Positions 16,723 through 26,572 of a stretch of 64,000 bases of DNA are shown here, one piece after another. The number at the start of each line of letters is the position of its first letter. Position 1 is the first letter of the stretch. The translations under genes were made by a program, and so were the position numbers. Under the pieces are notes generated by a model. That model was not told the origin of the DNA and did no database searches. It was given only the letters and a program-made list of their open reading frames with translations. This DNA is from Paenibacillus xylanexedens (lineage in GTDB: Bacteria; Bacillota; Bacilli; Paenibacillales; Paenibacillaceae): positions 305,804-369,803 of the forward strand of contig NZ_VEIO01000002.1 in the NCBI RefSeq assembly GCF_007680605.1, given 5' to 3'.

Positions 16723-17640
16723 ATGGCACAATACCCGCAGTGGTCTTATTCGCAGTCGCGGGCGAGTATGTTCGATGAGTGCCTGCGCAAATATTATTAT
16801 CATTATTATGGTGCCCACAACGGCTGGAAAACAGAATCGGCGGACGAGATGCAGGTACGCTTGTATCGTCTGAAGCAACTGAGTAATCTTTATCTGGTAT
16901 TTGGTGATCTGGCACACCGGATGTGTGAGTCGGCAGTACGAAGAAGGGAAGAGGGAAAACCCAAGCCACGGGAAGTTTTTTTGGAGAAGACGATACGTGA
17001 TCTGCTGAACCAGGCATATAAGGAGTCCATGAACCCCGAGCAGTGGCGGCTTAATCCGAAGAATCATACGATGTTGTCCGAAATTTATTATGGCGATGAT
17101 ACCCTGAATGACCGAATCGCAACGATTAAAGAACGTGCAGGAGCCTGTGTAGGCAATTTGTATCAGACGCTGACGTGGGAAGATTTGTCCCGTGCAAGTA
17201 CAACGATTCTGGAGATTGAGAAATGGGATACGATGATACTGCATGATACGCGTGTGTATGTGAAAATGGACTTGTTATATCGGCGCAGCAACGGAAATAT
17301 TGTCATTGTAGACTGGAAGACGGGCAAGGAGGATGATTTCTCCGATCAGTTAATTTTGTACGCTTCCTATGTCAGAGAGCATTACCGGGTTCCGTTGGAG
17401 CAGATTGAGATTCGGGTGGAGTATCTGTTGACTGGCAAACACAAAGAGTTTAAAGCTACAGAAGAGGACATTCGCAAAGTGGAGGAGAACGTAGGGCGTT
17501 ACATCGAGGAGATGCGCTCCTGTGTGGCAGATGAGTATTACAACCGTCCAAAAGAAATGTCCTACTTCACCCCAATGCCTTCGTACCGGGCGTGCCGGGA
17601 TTGCAACTTTCGCGAAGTTTGCAGTGAACGAGTGGTTTAA
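16723..17640 (+). CDS. PD-(D/E)XK nuclease-fold protein, RecB/Cas4-like with iron-sulfur cysteines
   Basis: A 305-residue protein with the nuclease core at about residues 175-215: KMDLLYRRSNGNIVIVDWKT supplies the Asp and the D-x-K of the metal site. Further back, DQLILYASYVREHY carries the usual Gln-Tyr helix. One Cys near residue 19 (MFDECLRKYYYH) and a C-terminal CRDCNFREVC (CxxC plus Cys five residues on) match the four cysteines that hold a 4Fe-4S cluster in Cas4 and AddB. There is no helicase, CRISPR or cas gene nearby, so this is a stand-alone DNA-processing nuclease of unknown job. The start at 16723 has AAAGG about 11 bases ahead, not ideal. Confidence 0.78.
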   Translation: MAQYPQWSYSQSRASMFDECLRKYYYHYYGAHNGWKTESADEMQVRLYRLKQLSNLYLVFGDLAHRMCESAVRRREEGKPKPREVFLEKTIRDLLNQAYKESMNPEQWRLNPKNHTMLSEIYYGDDTLNDRIATIKERAGACVGNLYQTLTWEDLSRASTTILEIEKWDTMILHDTRVYVKMDLLYRRSNGNIVIVDWKTGKEDDFSDQLILYASYVREHYRVPLEQIEIRVEYLLTGKHKEFKATEEDIRKVEENVGRYIEEMRSCVADEYYNRPKEMSYFTPMPSYRACRDCNFREVCSERVV

Positions 17641-17704
17641 TGAACTTGGGTCGTAGCCGGTCCTATAATCCAACCTAATGTGTATCCTTATATGTCAAAA
17701 AGAG

Positions 17705-17748
17705 AAGCGCAGTGCCCGGAGGAGGAATCCTTCATGGGCACTGCGCTT
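17705..17748 (-). terminator. Terminator of ald
   Basis: A 13-bp perfect stem (AAGCGCAGTGCCC/GGGCACTGCGCTT). On the minus strand it is followed by CTCTTTTTG. Confidence 0.85.
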
Positions 17749-17802
17749 TGGTGCGTTCCACAGGCTGGATACAGTTGATTCCAGGTGGAACGGTCAGAAG
17801 AT

Positions 17803-18936
17803 TTACTGGACAGCGGCGGCATCTTCCAGCGCCTGTCCTGCAGGTACGTAGGCGTGCCCGAGGTCACGGGCAACCGCCTCGTACGTAATATGTCCATTCA
17901 GCGCATTCACCGCGCTGCGAATGGACGAACTGCCGCGAATCGCGGTGGCTACACCATGGTTCGCCAGTTGCAGCGCATAAGGCATGGTGGCATTGGTCAG
18001 CGCCACCGTGGACGTGCGCGGCACGGCGCCAGGCATGTTCGCTACCGCGTAATGCACCACACCATGTTTCACATAAGTGGGTTCATCGTGGGTGGTGATA
18101 TGATCAATGGTCTCGACGATCCCGCCTTGATCAATCGCCACATCCACAATAACCGACCCGGGTGCCATGGTCTTCACGACCTGCTCGCTGACAAGTGTTG
18201 GCGCTTTGGCGCCCGGAATCAGCACCGCACAGATCAGCAGGTCCGCCCCGGTGACAGCGGACGCAATATTGGAAGGGCTGGATACCAGCGTCTGGATCTG
18301 ATTGCCAAAAATATCGTCCAGCTGGCGCAGCCGATTCAGATTCAGATCCAGAATCGTGACATCCGCCCCCAGACCAAGTGCAATTTTGGCCGCGTTGGTA
18401 CCTACCGTACCGCCGCCAATAATGACAACCTTGCCGCGGCTTACGCCAGGCACGCCGGATAACAGAATGCCTTTGCCGCCTTCTGTTTTCTCCAGAAGCT
18501 GCGCACCGATCTGCGCAGCCATCCGACCTGCGACCTCACTCATAGGTGTGAGCAGCGGGAGAGAGCCGCCGACTTCCAAGGTTTCATACGCAAGGGCAGT
18601 CACCTGTTTGTCGACCAGTGCTTTGGCGAGAGCCGGCTCTGCGGCGAGGTGCAGGTAGGTGAACAAAATCAGCCCGGGGCGAAAATAACCATATTCACTG
18701 GCAAGAGGTTCTTTCACTTTAAGGATGAGCTCTGCATCTTGCCATACCTGAGCGGCTTCTTCAACAATCAGGGCGCCAGCTTTAACATACTCTTGATCCG
18801 TAAATCCACTGCCAAGTCCCGCACCTTGTTCGATAAAGACCTGATGCCCGGCTGTCACAAAATCAGCTGTCCCGGCAGGAGTCATCGCTACACGATTTTC
18901 ATTGTTTTTGATTTCTTTGGGAATTCCGATTCTCAT
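17803..18936 (-). CDS. ald: Alanine dehydrogenase
   Basis: A 377-residue enzyme that converts L-alanine to pyruvate and ammonia with NAD. It is nearly collinear with Bacillus Ald (378 residues): [20 protein letters not shown] at the start, the active-site stretch [38 protein letters not shown], the NAD fold [20 protein letters not shown], and [14 protein letters not shown]. The second of two close ATGs (18936) is preferred because GAGG is nine bases ahead of it. The divergent gene is its activator adeR. A strong terminator follows. Confidence 0.96.
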   Translation of the reverse strand: MRIGIPKEIKNNENRVAMTPAGTADFVTAGHQVFIEQGAGLGSGFTDQEYVKAGALIVEEAAQVWQDAELILKVKEPLASEYGYFRPGLILFTYLHLAAEPALAKALVDKQVTALAYETLEVGGSLPLLTPMSEVAGRMAAQIGAQLLEKTEGGKGILLSGVPGVSRGKVVIIGGGTVGTNAAKIALGLGADVTILDLNLNRLRQLDDIFGNQIQTLVSSPSNIASAVTGADLLICAVLIPGAKAPTLVSEQVVKTMAPGSVIVDVAIDQGGIVETIDHITTHDEPTYVKHGVVHYAVANMPGAVPRTSTVALTNATMPYALQLANHGVATAIRGSSSIRSAVNALNGHITYEAVARDLGHAYVPAGQALEDAAAVQ

Positions 18937-19125
18937 AGCCATGCACCTCGTCCATTTTTTGGTTGTTAGCTTATACTACAAGTTTATGACTCCATGCGTC
19001 GTTTTGCACCTTACACAATGTCTAATTTTTAGGATTAACACTCAACAATTCGTCGAAATAGACTGTTCAGGACACATGTCTTTGGATTATAATGTAAGAA
19101 AAAATAACACTAAGAGGGATCGACT

Positions 19126-20802
19126 TTGCGAAATGACCGTGTGTTTACTGTCAGAGATATCCTGCAACGTCCGGTGTTTAGTCAAGCAAGGCTTGCGGCA
19201 GGGCGCGAAGGGTTGGAGCGCCAGGTAGGCTGGGTTCATGTTCTGGAAATAACCAATGTGTCGCCTTTTGTAAGCCCGCATGATCTTATTTTATCCACGG
19301 GTCTATGGCTTCAGTCGGAAGAAGGGCGTGAAGCTTATCTGATGCAGCTGATCAACCGTGATGCAGCTGGATTATGTGTCGAGTTTGGCACCAGCATACA
19401 TGCGATACCAGAGTCATTGATCGAACTGGCAAACCAGTATCAGTTTCCGCTCATCGTATTTGAACAACCCGTGCGTTTTGTCGAGATTACGCAAGATATC
19501 CATTCTCTGCTTATTAACCACCAACACCAGCTATTAAAGAGTCTGGAGACGTATTCCCGTGAGCTTCAGCAACGCACGTTGCAGCGTACGGATATGTCAG
19601 CGGTTCTCGACCTGCTACATGCTTATGCGGCAAAACCTGTGGTGTACATTTCGTCGATGGAGGCCGGGAGTTTTGTACCAGAACTCGCTCCAGACATGGA
19701 GCAGGCCATCTATAGCTGGTACAGCCAGGAAGTGGAAAGGCTAAATCTGAACGACTCCGATACGGAGCTGTGGTTTCATATGGATGAGGAGAGGGCTTTG
19801 CTCTGTTATCCGGTGGTTTGTTTTGGCCAAGTATTTTCAGCCATAGGTATGATTGTGCACCCGTCGGCAACGGTAGAATATCTCAAGCTGTTGCTTGATT
19901 ACACAGCCAAAGCTGCAGCTACGCTTACGCTTCGTTCCCAATTTCTTGAAGAGAAGATGGTACGCAACCAGAATGAATTAATTCAGGATTTGATGAATGG
20001 CGATATTCAGCAGGAGGAGCAGGCTAGAACAAGAATGGGGCTTCGCTTGCTAGTAAAAGGACAATACTGGTTCGCGGGAGGTCTATTGCAGATTGAACAT
20101 CGCATGAAGGGAACGGGCCGGGAGCGCATGGAGGCGAATCATCAGGACATTCTCGTATTGCTTCGCTCGCTTCTGAAGAAAAATCATCTAACCAGCCTCA
20201 TCATGCTGAAAAATAATCAAATCTACCTTTGTTGTGCCAAGGAAGAAACACAAACACAAACTGCCTCTGAACAGCCACTGATCCAGATGCTAGAGAGCAT
20301 CACTCAGGATATGAAACGGTTCGCTCGCTCGAATCTGAAACAAGTCGAAATTCATGCGGGCTTCGGCAAACTTCGAAATCAGCTAACCCTTCTGAAGGAA
20401 AGCCTTCAGGAATCGGTTCAGGTTATTGAAGTGGCGAGGTCTGTCAAATGGATGAAACATGTTCACTTTTACGATCGTATGGGTATATATCAAATGTTAA
20501 AAGCCATGCCGCTTTCTTTCCTGCAATCCTTTGCGAACGATCATCTGGGTGTGCTTATAGAGCATGATCGAAGCCATCAGTCGCGATTGGTCGAGACATT
20601 GGATGCCTATCTGGCGAACTTCGGGTGCAAAAGGGATGCCGCTGCCCAGCTGTTCGTTCATCGGCAGACTCTGTATAACCGACTGGAGAAACTGGAAGAA
20701 CTGCTGGGACCGGATTATATGCAACAGGGAAAACGGGTGTGCTTGGAGATGGCATTGTTAGCTAATGCCATGATTGAAGGTGGAGATGGACAATCGTCAT
20801 GA
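19126..20802 (+). CDS. adeR: PucR-family activator AdeR of alanine dehydrogenase
   Basis: A 558-residue PucR-type regulator. Residues 7-125 form the PucR sensor domain (FTVRDILQRPVFSQARLAAG, SPHDLILSTGLWLQSEEGRE). The middle holds a GGDEF-like region, and the C-terminus is the PucR helix-turn-helix (ETLDAYLANFGCKRDAAAQL, VHRQTLYNRLEKLEELLG). In B. subtilis the PucR-type AdeR lies beside ald and activates it with alanine; the divergent position here matches. The start is TTG at 19126, with GAGGG seven bases before; no ATG is available. TATAAT at 19088-19093 may be its -10 box. Confidence 0.88.
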   Translation: MRNDRVFTVRDILQRPVFSQARLAAGREGLERQVGWVHVLEITNVSPFVSPHDLILSTGLWLQSEEGREAYLMQLINRDAAGLCVEFGTSIHAIPESLIELANQYQFPLIVFEQPVRFVEITQDIHSLLINHQHQLLKSLETYSRELQQRTLQRTDMSAVLDLLHAYAAKPVVYISSMEAGSFVPELAPDMEQAIYSWYSQEVERLNLNDSDTELWFHMDEERALLCYPVVCFGQVFSAIGMIVHPSATVEYLKLLLDYTAKAAATLTLRSQFLEEKMVRNQNELIQDLMNGDIQQEEQARTRMGLRLLVKGQYWFAGGLLQIEHRMKGTGRERMEANHQDILVLLRSLLKKNHLTSLIMLKNNQIYLCCAKEETQTQTASEQPLIQMLESITQDMKRFARSNLKQVEIHAGFGKLRNQLTLLKESLQESVQVIEVARSVKWMKHVHFYDRMGIYQMLKAMPLSFLQSFANDHLGVLIEHDRSHQSRLVETLDAYLANFGCKRDAAAQLFVHRQTLYNRLEKLEELLGPDYMQQGKRVCLEMALLANAMIEGGDGQSS

Positions 20803-20858
20803 CAGTAACGTTTCTGAGATATGGGCTTTGCTTGAATAATAGGTGTTTTTTTGCTCGT

Positions 20859-21146
20859 CTACAGCTTGTTGATCCGTCTTATACCTCGTAAGGCACGAGA
20901 CCGGCGACGGGACCCTGTATTGGAGAAGCGGCTCCGATAGCGTTCGAATGCACGGGTAGAGGGAGCCTGAAGTGGTGATGTGGGTGTTATAAGGCGATAT
21001 GGAAATGTCATACGCTCAGACCTTCGTTCCCGTCTGTCTTGTGGATCTGCAATAGTTAAACCGGCAAGGTTTAACCATGCCTGAAGCTTGCTGGAATGGA
21101 TGCCAAGTTGTCCGCTCAAATGAGAAATGTCGAGATGTTTTTTCAC
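20859..21146 (-). CDS. Small hypothetical protein with possible helix-turn-helix
   Basis: A 95-residue open frame from GTG 21146, which has AAAGGCGG before it. The first 30 residues (KKHLDISHLSGQLGIHSSKL, then QAWLNLAGLTI) resemble a DNA-binding helix-turn-helix. The rest is Arg- and Ser-rich and low in structure (RRERRSERM, FERYRSRF, GSRRRSRALRGIRR). No family is recognised. It converges on adeR. It could be a decayed gene or a chance frame; the Arg-rich tail is unusual for this genome. Confidence 0.35.
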   Translation of the reverse strand: MKKHLDISHLSGQLGIHSSKLQAWLNLAGLTIADPQDRRERRSERMTFPYRLITPTSPLQAPSTRAFERYRSRFSNTGSRRRSRALRGIRRINKL

Positions 21147-21449
21147 ACAAATCCGCCTTTCCATAATTATCGGGCTGGAGTAGGATACGAAAGGAAAGCA
21201 TGAAACCAAGTCGGTAAAATCGTGTGTACAGGCTTGCTCAGGGTGATTGGCGGAGTGTTGCGTTTTGTGATATCCATAAACGGCATGATTCGATTGATGT
21301 AGAAGAGGCCACAGATTTGCCTTTTTCTATAAATTGGCTTTTATCAAGATTCTAACATTTCGGAAGCGATTGCGCGTCTCAATATAGTCTCATTTTTATA
21401 TAAAAGTAAGCTACAGTAAAAGTACCAGTATCTAGTACGGAGGATATAT

Positions 21450-23522
21450 ATGGGGAACGGAAGTGGATCTCAAAAACAGAAAGTTGTCAGGGACGAAAAG
21501 CGTTTCGTTGGTCGAGCCAGAGAGCTGATGATCCTAGAGCAGTGGTTTGAAAATGATGAAGCGCCTATGACTATATTTTCGGTTACGGGTATGGGTGGTA
21601 TTGGGAAGTCTTCGTTACTTTCAGAAATGCTGTCCATCGCTAGAGAGCAGGAAGCAACCGCTATATGGATGGATGGACGGGCATGTGGCACAACGCCCTC
21701 CGTGTTTATGGATTATTTTAGTTCAACACTGGGACTGGAACTTGGACTGTTGAATAGCCAAGGCGCCCATCTGCTATCGTTGCTAAAAAGCATGCCCAGA
21801 GAGAAACGGCTCGTTATTGCGGTAGATAATTACGAGGAACTTGCATTGCTCGAGAGCTGGTTTATGGAAGTTTTCATAGCGAAACTTCATCTAAGTGGGA
21901 TACTCGTTATACTTGCCTCTCGTTCAGAGCTTTCAGCAGCATGGCGAACGCATCCCCGGCTGTATCAGCATCTGGTTCCATTGCAGCTGCAACATTTTAC
22001 TGCGGACGAGATTACGGAGTATATTGTAACTGCTGCTTCATTAAAGCCGAATATGGCTGGTATTATCACGAGAATGACGGACGGACATCCGCTTGGACTT
22101 GCTCTTGCGGTGGAGGCGGCTGATCAGGAGCGAAATCTTACTCATGCCGAGTGGGCTGAACTGTCCCATATGATCAGTGCCCGGCTGTTGCTTGAACTCA
22201 CCACGCCACGTCTGCATCCGATGGTGGAGGTGTTAACCTTGCTGGAGACAGCAAACCAGGAGCTCTTATCCACGGTGCTGAATGTACCCGTTAAACAGGA
22301 AGAATATCACATGCTGAGACGAATGTCTTTCATTCGCTCCGCGCCGGACGGGCTGGCCTTGCACGATATGGCCCGGGTGCATTTGATGCGGGATTTCCGG
22401 CAACGTGAGCCGCATCGTATGCAGTCCATGCGGATTCGGATTGCGGAGCTGCTGAAACCACTCCATGAACAGGCATGTGCACTTGGGAAGCGTCAAATTG
22501 CCAGAAAGATGCTGTTACTCTGTCAGGAATCTATGCTCCAGTTTCGCAAGTATGCTGATGTCTCGCGCGACTCTTTGTTCACGCCGCTTGAACCAATGAA
22601 GCAAGCTGACCTACCTTCTCTTCACAAGCTGCTTGAGCAATGGTGTGAATACAGCGTTGAGCCCTGGCAGGCCGTGAACTACGGTCCCTTCCTGGATGAA
22701 CTGGCTCTCCGATATCCGGAAGGCATCGTAATAAAGCGCGACATGAAAGGCGAAACGATTGCGATGTTTATCACCGTGCTGGTGCACCGGGAGATCAGTG
22801 ATTTACTTTTAAAATATTTCCCGAATGAGATGAAAGAATGCTTTACGCCGGAGGAATTACAGAATGATCCGGATGAGAGTGATACACACTTCGCATTACT
22901 GGCTGCGGCGAGAGATGATGTGCCTGGATATACACGCGAGGAACTTGTGGGATATATGACACTGGATCGCTTGTCGCTCCTGGGAGATGGAGCGAGAGCG
23001 ATTCTTGTTGCGACCAATCCTCATCTGAAGCTGTTTCTGCGGAGTATCGGCTTTCAGATGCGGAGAACGTCCACGCGTGCATGTGATCGATATGAAGATC
23101 AGGCGGATGTGCTGGAACTCGATCTGCGTAGCGGACAATTCGGTGCATGGGTGATGTCTCTTTTGCATCCCGACCTCCCGGCTAATGCAATACAGCCCCG
23201 GACAGCGGGAACCAATAGCAAGGTTTGGTCTGAACAAGAAGTGCGTAAAATGCTCGGGCACCTTCGCTCACCGGGAGAGTTACAAGAGTATGCAGATAGA
23301 ATTACAGGTGTGAGGGATGGCATTCAGTTACAATTATACGTTCTGGATCTGCTGGAAGGCAGAATACATGGGGTGTCTCCTCAGGATCAGAAGCTGTTAC
23401 ATGCGGCTTACTGGACCCATGCTGGCAATCCGACTGCCGCTGCGCAGATGTGTTCGATGAGTAGGGCTACCTTTTATCGTCATATTAGAACTGCATTGAT
23501 TCGTTTAGCAAGAATATTGTAA
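21450..23522 (+). CDS. STAND/NACHT-like P-loop ATPase with C-terminal helix-turn-helix
   Basis: A 690-residue protein. It opens with FVGRARELMILEQWF, then the Walker A loop VTGMGGIGKSSLL near residue 50, Walker B RLVIAVDNYEEL near 123 and a sensor strand LVILASRSE near 153, typical of AP-ATPase/STAND proteins. HFTADEITEYI and a winged-helix-like region follow to about 330. The middle 300 residues are not recognised. The last 45 (KLLHAAYWTHAGNPTAAAQM, CSMSRATFYRHIRTA) form a helix-turn-helix. STAND proteins switch on when a ligand frees the nucleotide site; this one may be a signal-gated transcription regulator. CGGAGGATATAT precedes the ATG. It is a single-gene unit ended by a strong hairpin. 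Confidence 0.75.
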   Translation: MGNGSGSQKQKVVRDEKRFVGRARELMILEQWFENDEAPMTIFSVTGMGGIGKSSLLSEMLSIAREQEATAIWMDGRACGTTPSVFMDYFSSTLGLELGLLNSQGAHLLSLLKSMPREKRLVIAVDNYEELALLESWFMEVFIAKLHLSGILVILASRSELSAAWRTHPRLYQHLVPLQLQHFTADEITEYIVTAASLKPNMAGIITRMTDGHPLGLALAVEAADQERNLTHAEWAELSHMISARLLLELTTPRLHPMVEVLTLLETANQELLSTVLNVPVKQEEYHMLRRMSFIRSAPDGLALHDMARVHLMRDFRQREPHRMQSMRIRIAELLKPLHEQACALGKRQIARKMLLLCQESMLQFRKYADVSRDSLFTPLEPMKQADLPSLHKLLEQWCEYSVEPWQAVNYGPFLDELALRYPEGIVIKRDMKGETIAMFITVLVHREISDLLLKYFPNEMKECFTPEELQNDPDESDTHFALLAAARDDVPGYTREELVGYMTLDRLSLLGDGARAILVATNPHLKLFLRSIGFQMRRTSTRACDRYEDQADVLELDLRSGQFGAWVMSLLHPDLPANAIQPRTAGTNSKVWSEQEVRKMLGHLRSPGELQEYADRITGVRDGIQLQLYVLDLLEGRIHGVSPQDQKLLHAAYWTHAGNPTAAAQMCSMSRATFYRHIRTALIRLARIL

Positions 23523-23593
23523 AGCGTGAAGGTGAATTCGGAAAAACTGATCTGATAGATTACAAAAATCTAATAGAACAGCAGACCTTGTTT

Positions 23594-23653
23594 CAAAATC
23601 AAACTCAAAATCAAACCCAAAATCAAACCCAAAATCAAACCCAAAATCAAACC
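23594..23653 (+). repeat. Five tandem 12-bp repeats
   Basis: Five copies of CAAAATCAAACC lie head to tail; only the last base of the first copy differs (T). They sit between the STAND gene stop and its terminator, whose stem begins inside the last copy. Confidence 0.9.
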
Positions 23654-23691
23654 CACAGTTAAACGGCAATTATCCGTAACTGCGGGTTTTT
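23650..23691 (+). terminator. Terminator after the STAND gene
   Basis: AACCC-a-CAGTTA-aa-CGG pairs with CCG-TAACTG-c-GGGTT, followed by T-rich sequence. Confidence 0.85.
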
Positions 23692-23723
23692 CTAGCCCGT
23701 GATTTATGGGTGACCCCACCACA

Positions 23724-23937
23724 CCAATTCTAACGATCAGGAGAAACCTTATTTCATTCCAGATAGCCATGTTGAAATGCTAACGATCCGTAGGGACGCT
23801 ATTTTGCATAGTTCGTCTGTTTTATCCTGTTTTCAGCTGAAATCCAGCTAAATAGCGTCACTGGTGATCGTTAGATTTTAAACCCCCGTCTAAATGGGCA
23901 AATAAGGTCTGTGGTGATCGTTAGAGCCGCCAGAGAG
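23724..23937. repeat. 214-bp interspersed repeat, copy 2
   Basis: Aligned with 16064-16277 at a constant offset of 7660 and no gap. Outer units are at 23730-23739 and 23915-23924, inner units at 23780-23789 and 23865-23874. Sequence differences are scattered point changes. Lies between the 3' ends of two convergent genes; the rest of 23523-24123 shows no gene. Confidence 0.85.
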
Positions 23938-24123
23938 CAGGATTGCTATTTACGCCTTCGATGATTCGCTTCCTCTAATGTTAGCGTCAAGTACTCGGTA
24001 TTCTATTGCCGCAACGGCAATGGAGGAGAATACTGTTCCTTTTTTTTAGCCGTGCATTATGTTCAAATGTGAAAGCAAGCGGTAATCACCGCGAGGATTA
24101 TAGGTTACACGAAAGCTATAGGT

Positions 24124-26064
24124 TTATATACCAAGCCGATTCATACGGTTGTAGAGGGTAGCTCTGGAGATGCCAAGTTGCTTGGCTAATGTTCGTTTGT
24201 TGCCGCCCGCGGCCTTTAAATATTGAAGCAAAAGCCGAGCCTCGTACGCATCCATCTGTTGCTGATAAGAGGAGCCGGAACCTTGTTCGGCGAGTGTAAC
24301 GCTTGGGTTAGCCGTCTCCCGAGCAACCGTTGCAGGATGATCAGGTCTGTGACTCTCTTGTTGAGAGTCTGCCGCATGTGGGTCATGGGCTACTTCTTTT
24401 GCTGGAGACTTGAGGTTATCTGCCGCCTGTTCCGACTCCGACGGTACGTTTACTTTCGCTGATGTCAGCGAATCAGGCAAGTATTCCGGCTTGATCTCAC
24501 CATCCATCGTTAGAATGGTCAGGCGTTCAATCACGTTGCGCAGTTCGCGGACGTTACCCGGCCAATCGTACTCAAACAAATGTTTGAACACTTCTGGAGG
24601 AATCACTTCAATATGACGATTGTAGAGCAATGAGAACTCTTGCAGGAAAGTCTGGGTGAGCTCATAGATATCTTCTTTGCGTAGCCGGAGCGGCGGGATA
24701 ATCAGATTGATGACATTCAATCGATAGTAGAGATCCTCCCGGAATTGATTACGCGTAATCATGGCAGGAAGATCTTGATTGGTTGCAGCAATGATTCTGC
24801 AGTTAGCTTGTTTGGTACGGGTGCCCCCAACCGGAAAATAACTTCGTTCCTGCAACACACGAAGCAGCTTGACTTGCAGTTCGGAAGGCATCTCTCCAAT
24901 CTCATCCAGAAAAAGAGTGCCGCCCTCCGCCAGCTCAATTTTCCCCTTTTTCCCTTTAGGGTCTGCCCCAGAGAAAGCGCCTTTCTCGTAGCCAAACAAC
25001 TCGCTTTCAAACAATGAAGCTGGTATGGCTCCGCAGTTAATCGCGATAAAAGGAGCGCTCTCTGGTTCACGAAGATCATGGATGGCTTTGGCGAAGAGCT
25101 CCTTGCCTGTGCCACTTTCCCCCATAATGAGCACCGTAGCAGGGGTGGTGCTGATTTTGCGAATGGTCTCCAGACATTGCCGGATAATGGGACTGCTTCC
25201 TTTAATACGGGCAAAAGGATCGGTCTCGGGACGAAGCCGTGCAACGGCTTTTTCCAAATGCTGGATTTTGGAGGACATATGCAATAATTCCTGATGTAGA
25301 CGAATTTCAGTTGTGATGTCGACCTCCGCAGCCACTGCACCAACAATGCGACCATCCAGCCTGACAGGGCGGGCATTGATTAGAGCGAACAGATCAGATC
25401 TGGGTTGATGCTGTTTGCGGTAGACCGTTTCACCCGTATATAACGTTTTGAGTGATTGAAGTCTTTCGGGTGGGAAAAAGTTGGCAGCAGGCTGACCGAT
25501 GATATCGGTTTTGCGAATAGAAAATATATTCTCCGCACCGGATGTCCAGTACGCCACTTTGGCTTCTTCATCTATTAAAGATAGTGCGGAGCCGGCAGTC
25601 TCAAGCGTAGTTTCCAGATAAGCTTCCATCAGTCGGTAGGCTTGATGAAGTGAATTCATGACATCGGATGCCGTAATATAGCCGGTCCATTCGTCGCGAT
25701 CATTTTTGATGATGAGAACAGAACTCCTGGCAAACAAAGGAATCAATTGTGCCAGTTCCATAGAATGTGTGATCAAAGGGACAGGGACAAAGAACGATGG
25801 GGTAACCGGAAAAGGGTCGGGTTCTGTTGATTTAGCAGAAGATGTGGAAGGCAGACCTTTCTCATCATTCAAGTTTGGTTGATCCAGGAAGGAACAATGG
25901 AGATAAGCGCTTCCTGTACCAGAACGTACAAAAACAGGTCGAGCTACGTTGATATCTGAATCCATATACGGGTGTGGAAGAAGCTGTTCCTGAACGGAGG
26001 ATTCATCGTAAATGTGCATGTCTGTTCGTGCCAGTTCTTTCAGAGTAGGTAGTAAATGTCTCAT
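24124..26064 (-). CDS. Sigma-54-dependent activator of proline catabolism (RocR/PrdR type)
   Basis: A 646-residue enhancer-binding protein. An N-terminal region with a CBS-like segment ([31 protein letters not shown]) and a PAS domain ([31 protein letters not shown]) senses the signal. The AAA+ core has [16 protein letters not shown], the sigma-54 contact loop [10 protein letters not shown] (GAFTGA in most relatives), [12 protein letters not shown] and [13 protein letters not shown] Fis-type helix-turn-helix ends it ([20 protein letters not shown]). ATG 26064 follows GAGGTG. It lies beside proline and P5C dehydrogenase genes that have -24/-12 promoters, and near the sigma-54 gene, so proline is the likely signal. 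Confidence 0.9.
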   Translation of the reverse strand: MRHLLPTLKELARTDMHIYDESSVQEQLLPHPYMDSDINVARPVFVRSGTGSAYLHCSFLDQPNLNDEKGLPSTSSAKSTEPDPFPVTPSFFVPVPLITHSMELAQLIPLFARSSVLIIKNDRDEWTGYITASDVMNSLHQAYRLMEAYLETTLETAGSALSLIDEEAKVAYWTSGAENIFSIRKTDIIGQPAANFFPPERLQSLKTLYTGETVYRKQHQPRSDLFALINARPVRLDGRIVGAVAAEVDITTEIRLHQELLHMSSKIQHLEKAVARLRPETDPFARIKGSSPIIRQCLETIRKISTTPATVLIMGESGTGKELFAKAIHDLREPESAPFIAINCGAIPASLFESELFGYEKGAFSGADPKGKKGKIELAEGGTLFLDEIGEMPSELQVKLLRVLQERSYFPVGGTRTKQANCRIIAATNQDLPAMITRNQFREDLYYRLNVINLIIPPLRLRKEDIYELTQTFLQEFSLLYNRHIEVIPPEVFKHLFEYDWPGNVRELRNVIERLTILTMDGEIKPEYLPDSLTSAKVNVPSESEQAADNLKSPAKEVAHDPHAADSQQESHRPDHPATVARETANPSVTLAEQGSGSSYQQQMDAYEARLLLQYLKAAGGNKRTLAKQLGISRATLYNRMNRLGI

Positions 26065-26572
26065 CAGGATCACCTCGATTACAACATACGGATTAAAGTG
26101 ATTGGAATTAGTACTATTATATCGCTACAGGATATCTGTGTATATATTTTTTGACATCAATTGTTCGCTTGTTTTATTTTAATAACGCTCACCAATGTTG
26201 TTGTTATTATGTATACGTTTTCTTGTGGTGAAAATATGAAAAGTGTTGATTTAACTACAGATTTTAACTTTTTTCAGGTTTTTTATTTTATTTTTGTGTC
26301 AATTTATATAACGCTCATTTTCTTGTAAAATTGTATAAAAATAAGTAATCAGTGAAGGGGAAGACGGTTATAATGGCAAAATACAAGGTTGTTATTGTAG
26401 AAAATGTCTAAAATTTTGGACGTTAAATTTTGTGTATTCTTATTTTTTAGACATATACTCTGTTTAGATGAACGTTTGAGTTTGGTGGTGCTATATCATC
26501 GGAAAAAGGAAAAACCATGCACTCCAGAATGGCTGGGTTGCATGGTATGACAGGCTATCTCTACCATCAATT
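26065..26572. other. 508-bp AT-rich gap between activator and proline dehydrogenase
   Basis: It holds the upstream region of the activator gene and the terminator of the dehydrogenase gene. AACGCTCA occurs twice (near 26184 and 26312). A 12-codon frame at 26373-26411 is seen but not supported as a gene. Confidence 0.5.
26507..26546 (-). terminator. Terminator of proline dehydrogenase gene
   Basis: ACCATGCA (26514-26521) pairs with TGCATGGT (26539-26546); the minus strand continues into GGTTTTTCCTTTTTCC. Confidence 0.75.

Noticed and set aside
23594..23653. CRISPR array
   Set aside because: The 12-bp units are joined directly with no spacers and no cas genes are present.
23570..23770. 66-codon minus-strand frame with repeated GLIL residues
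   Set aside because: It translates the 12-bp tandem repeat and the interspersed element; the repeat pattern comes from DNA, not protein.
26373..26411. 12-codon frame MAKYKVVIVENV
   Set aside because: Too short and followed by no related sequence; could be a chance frame or the remnant of a lost gene.
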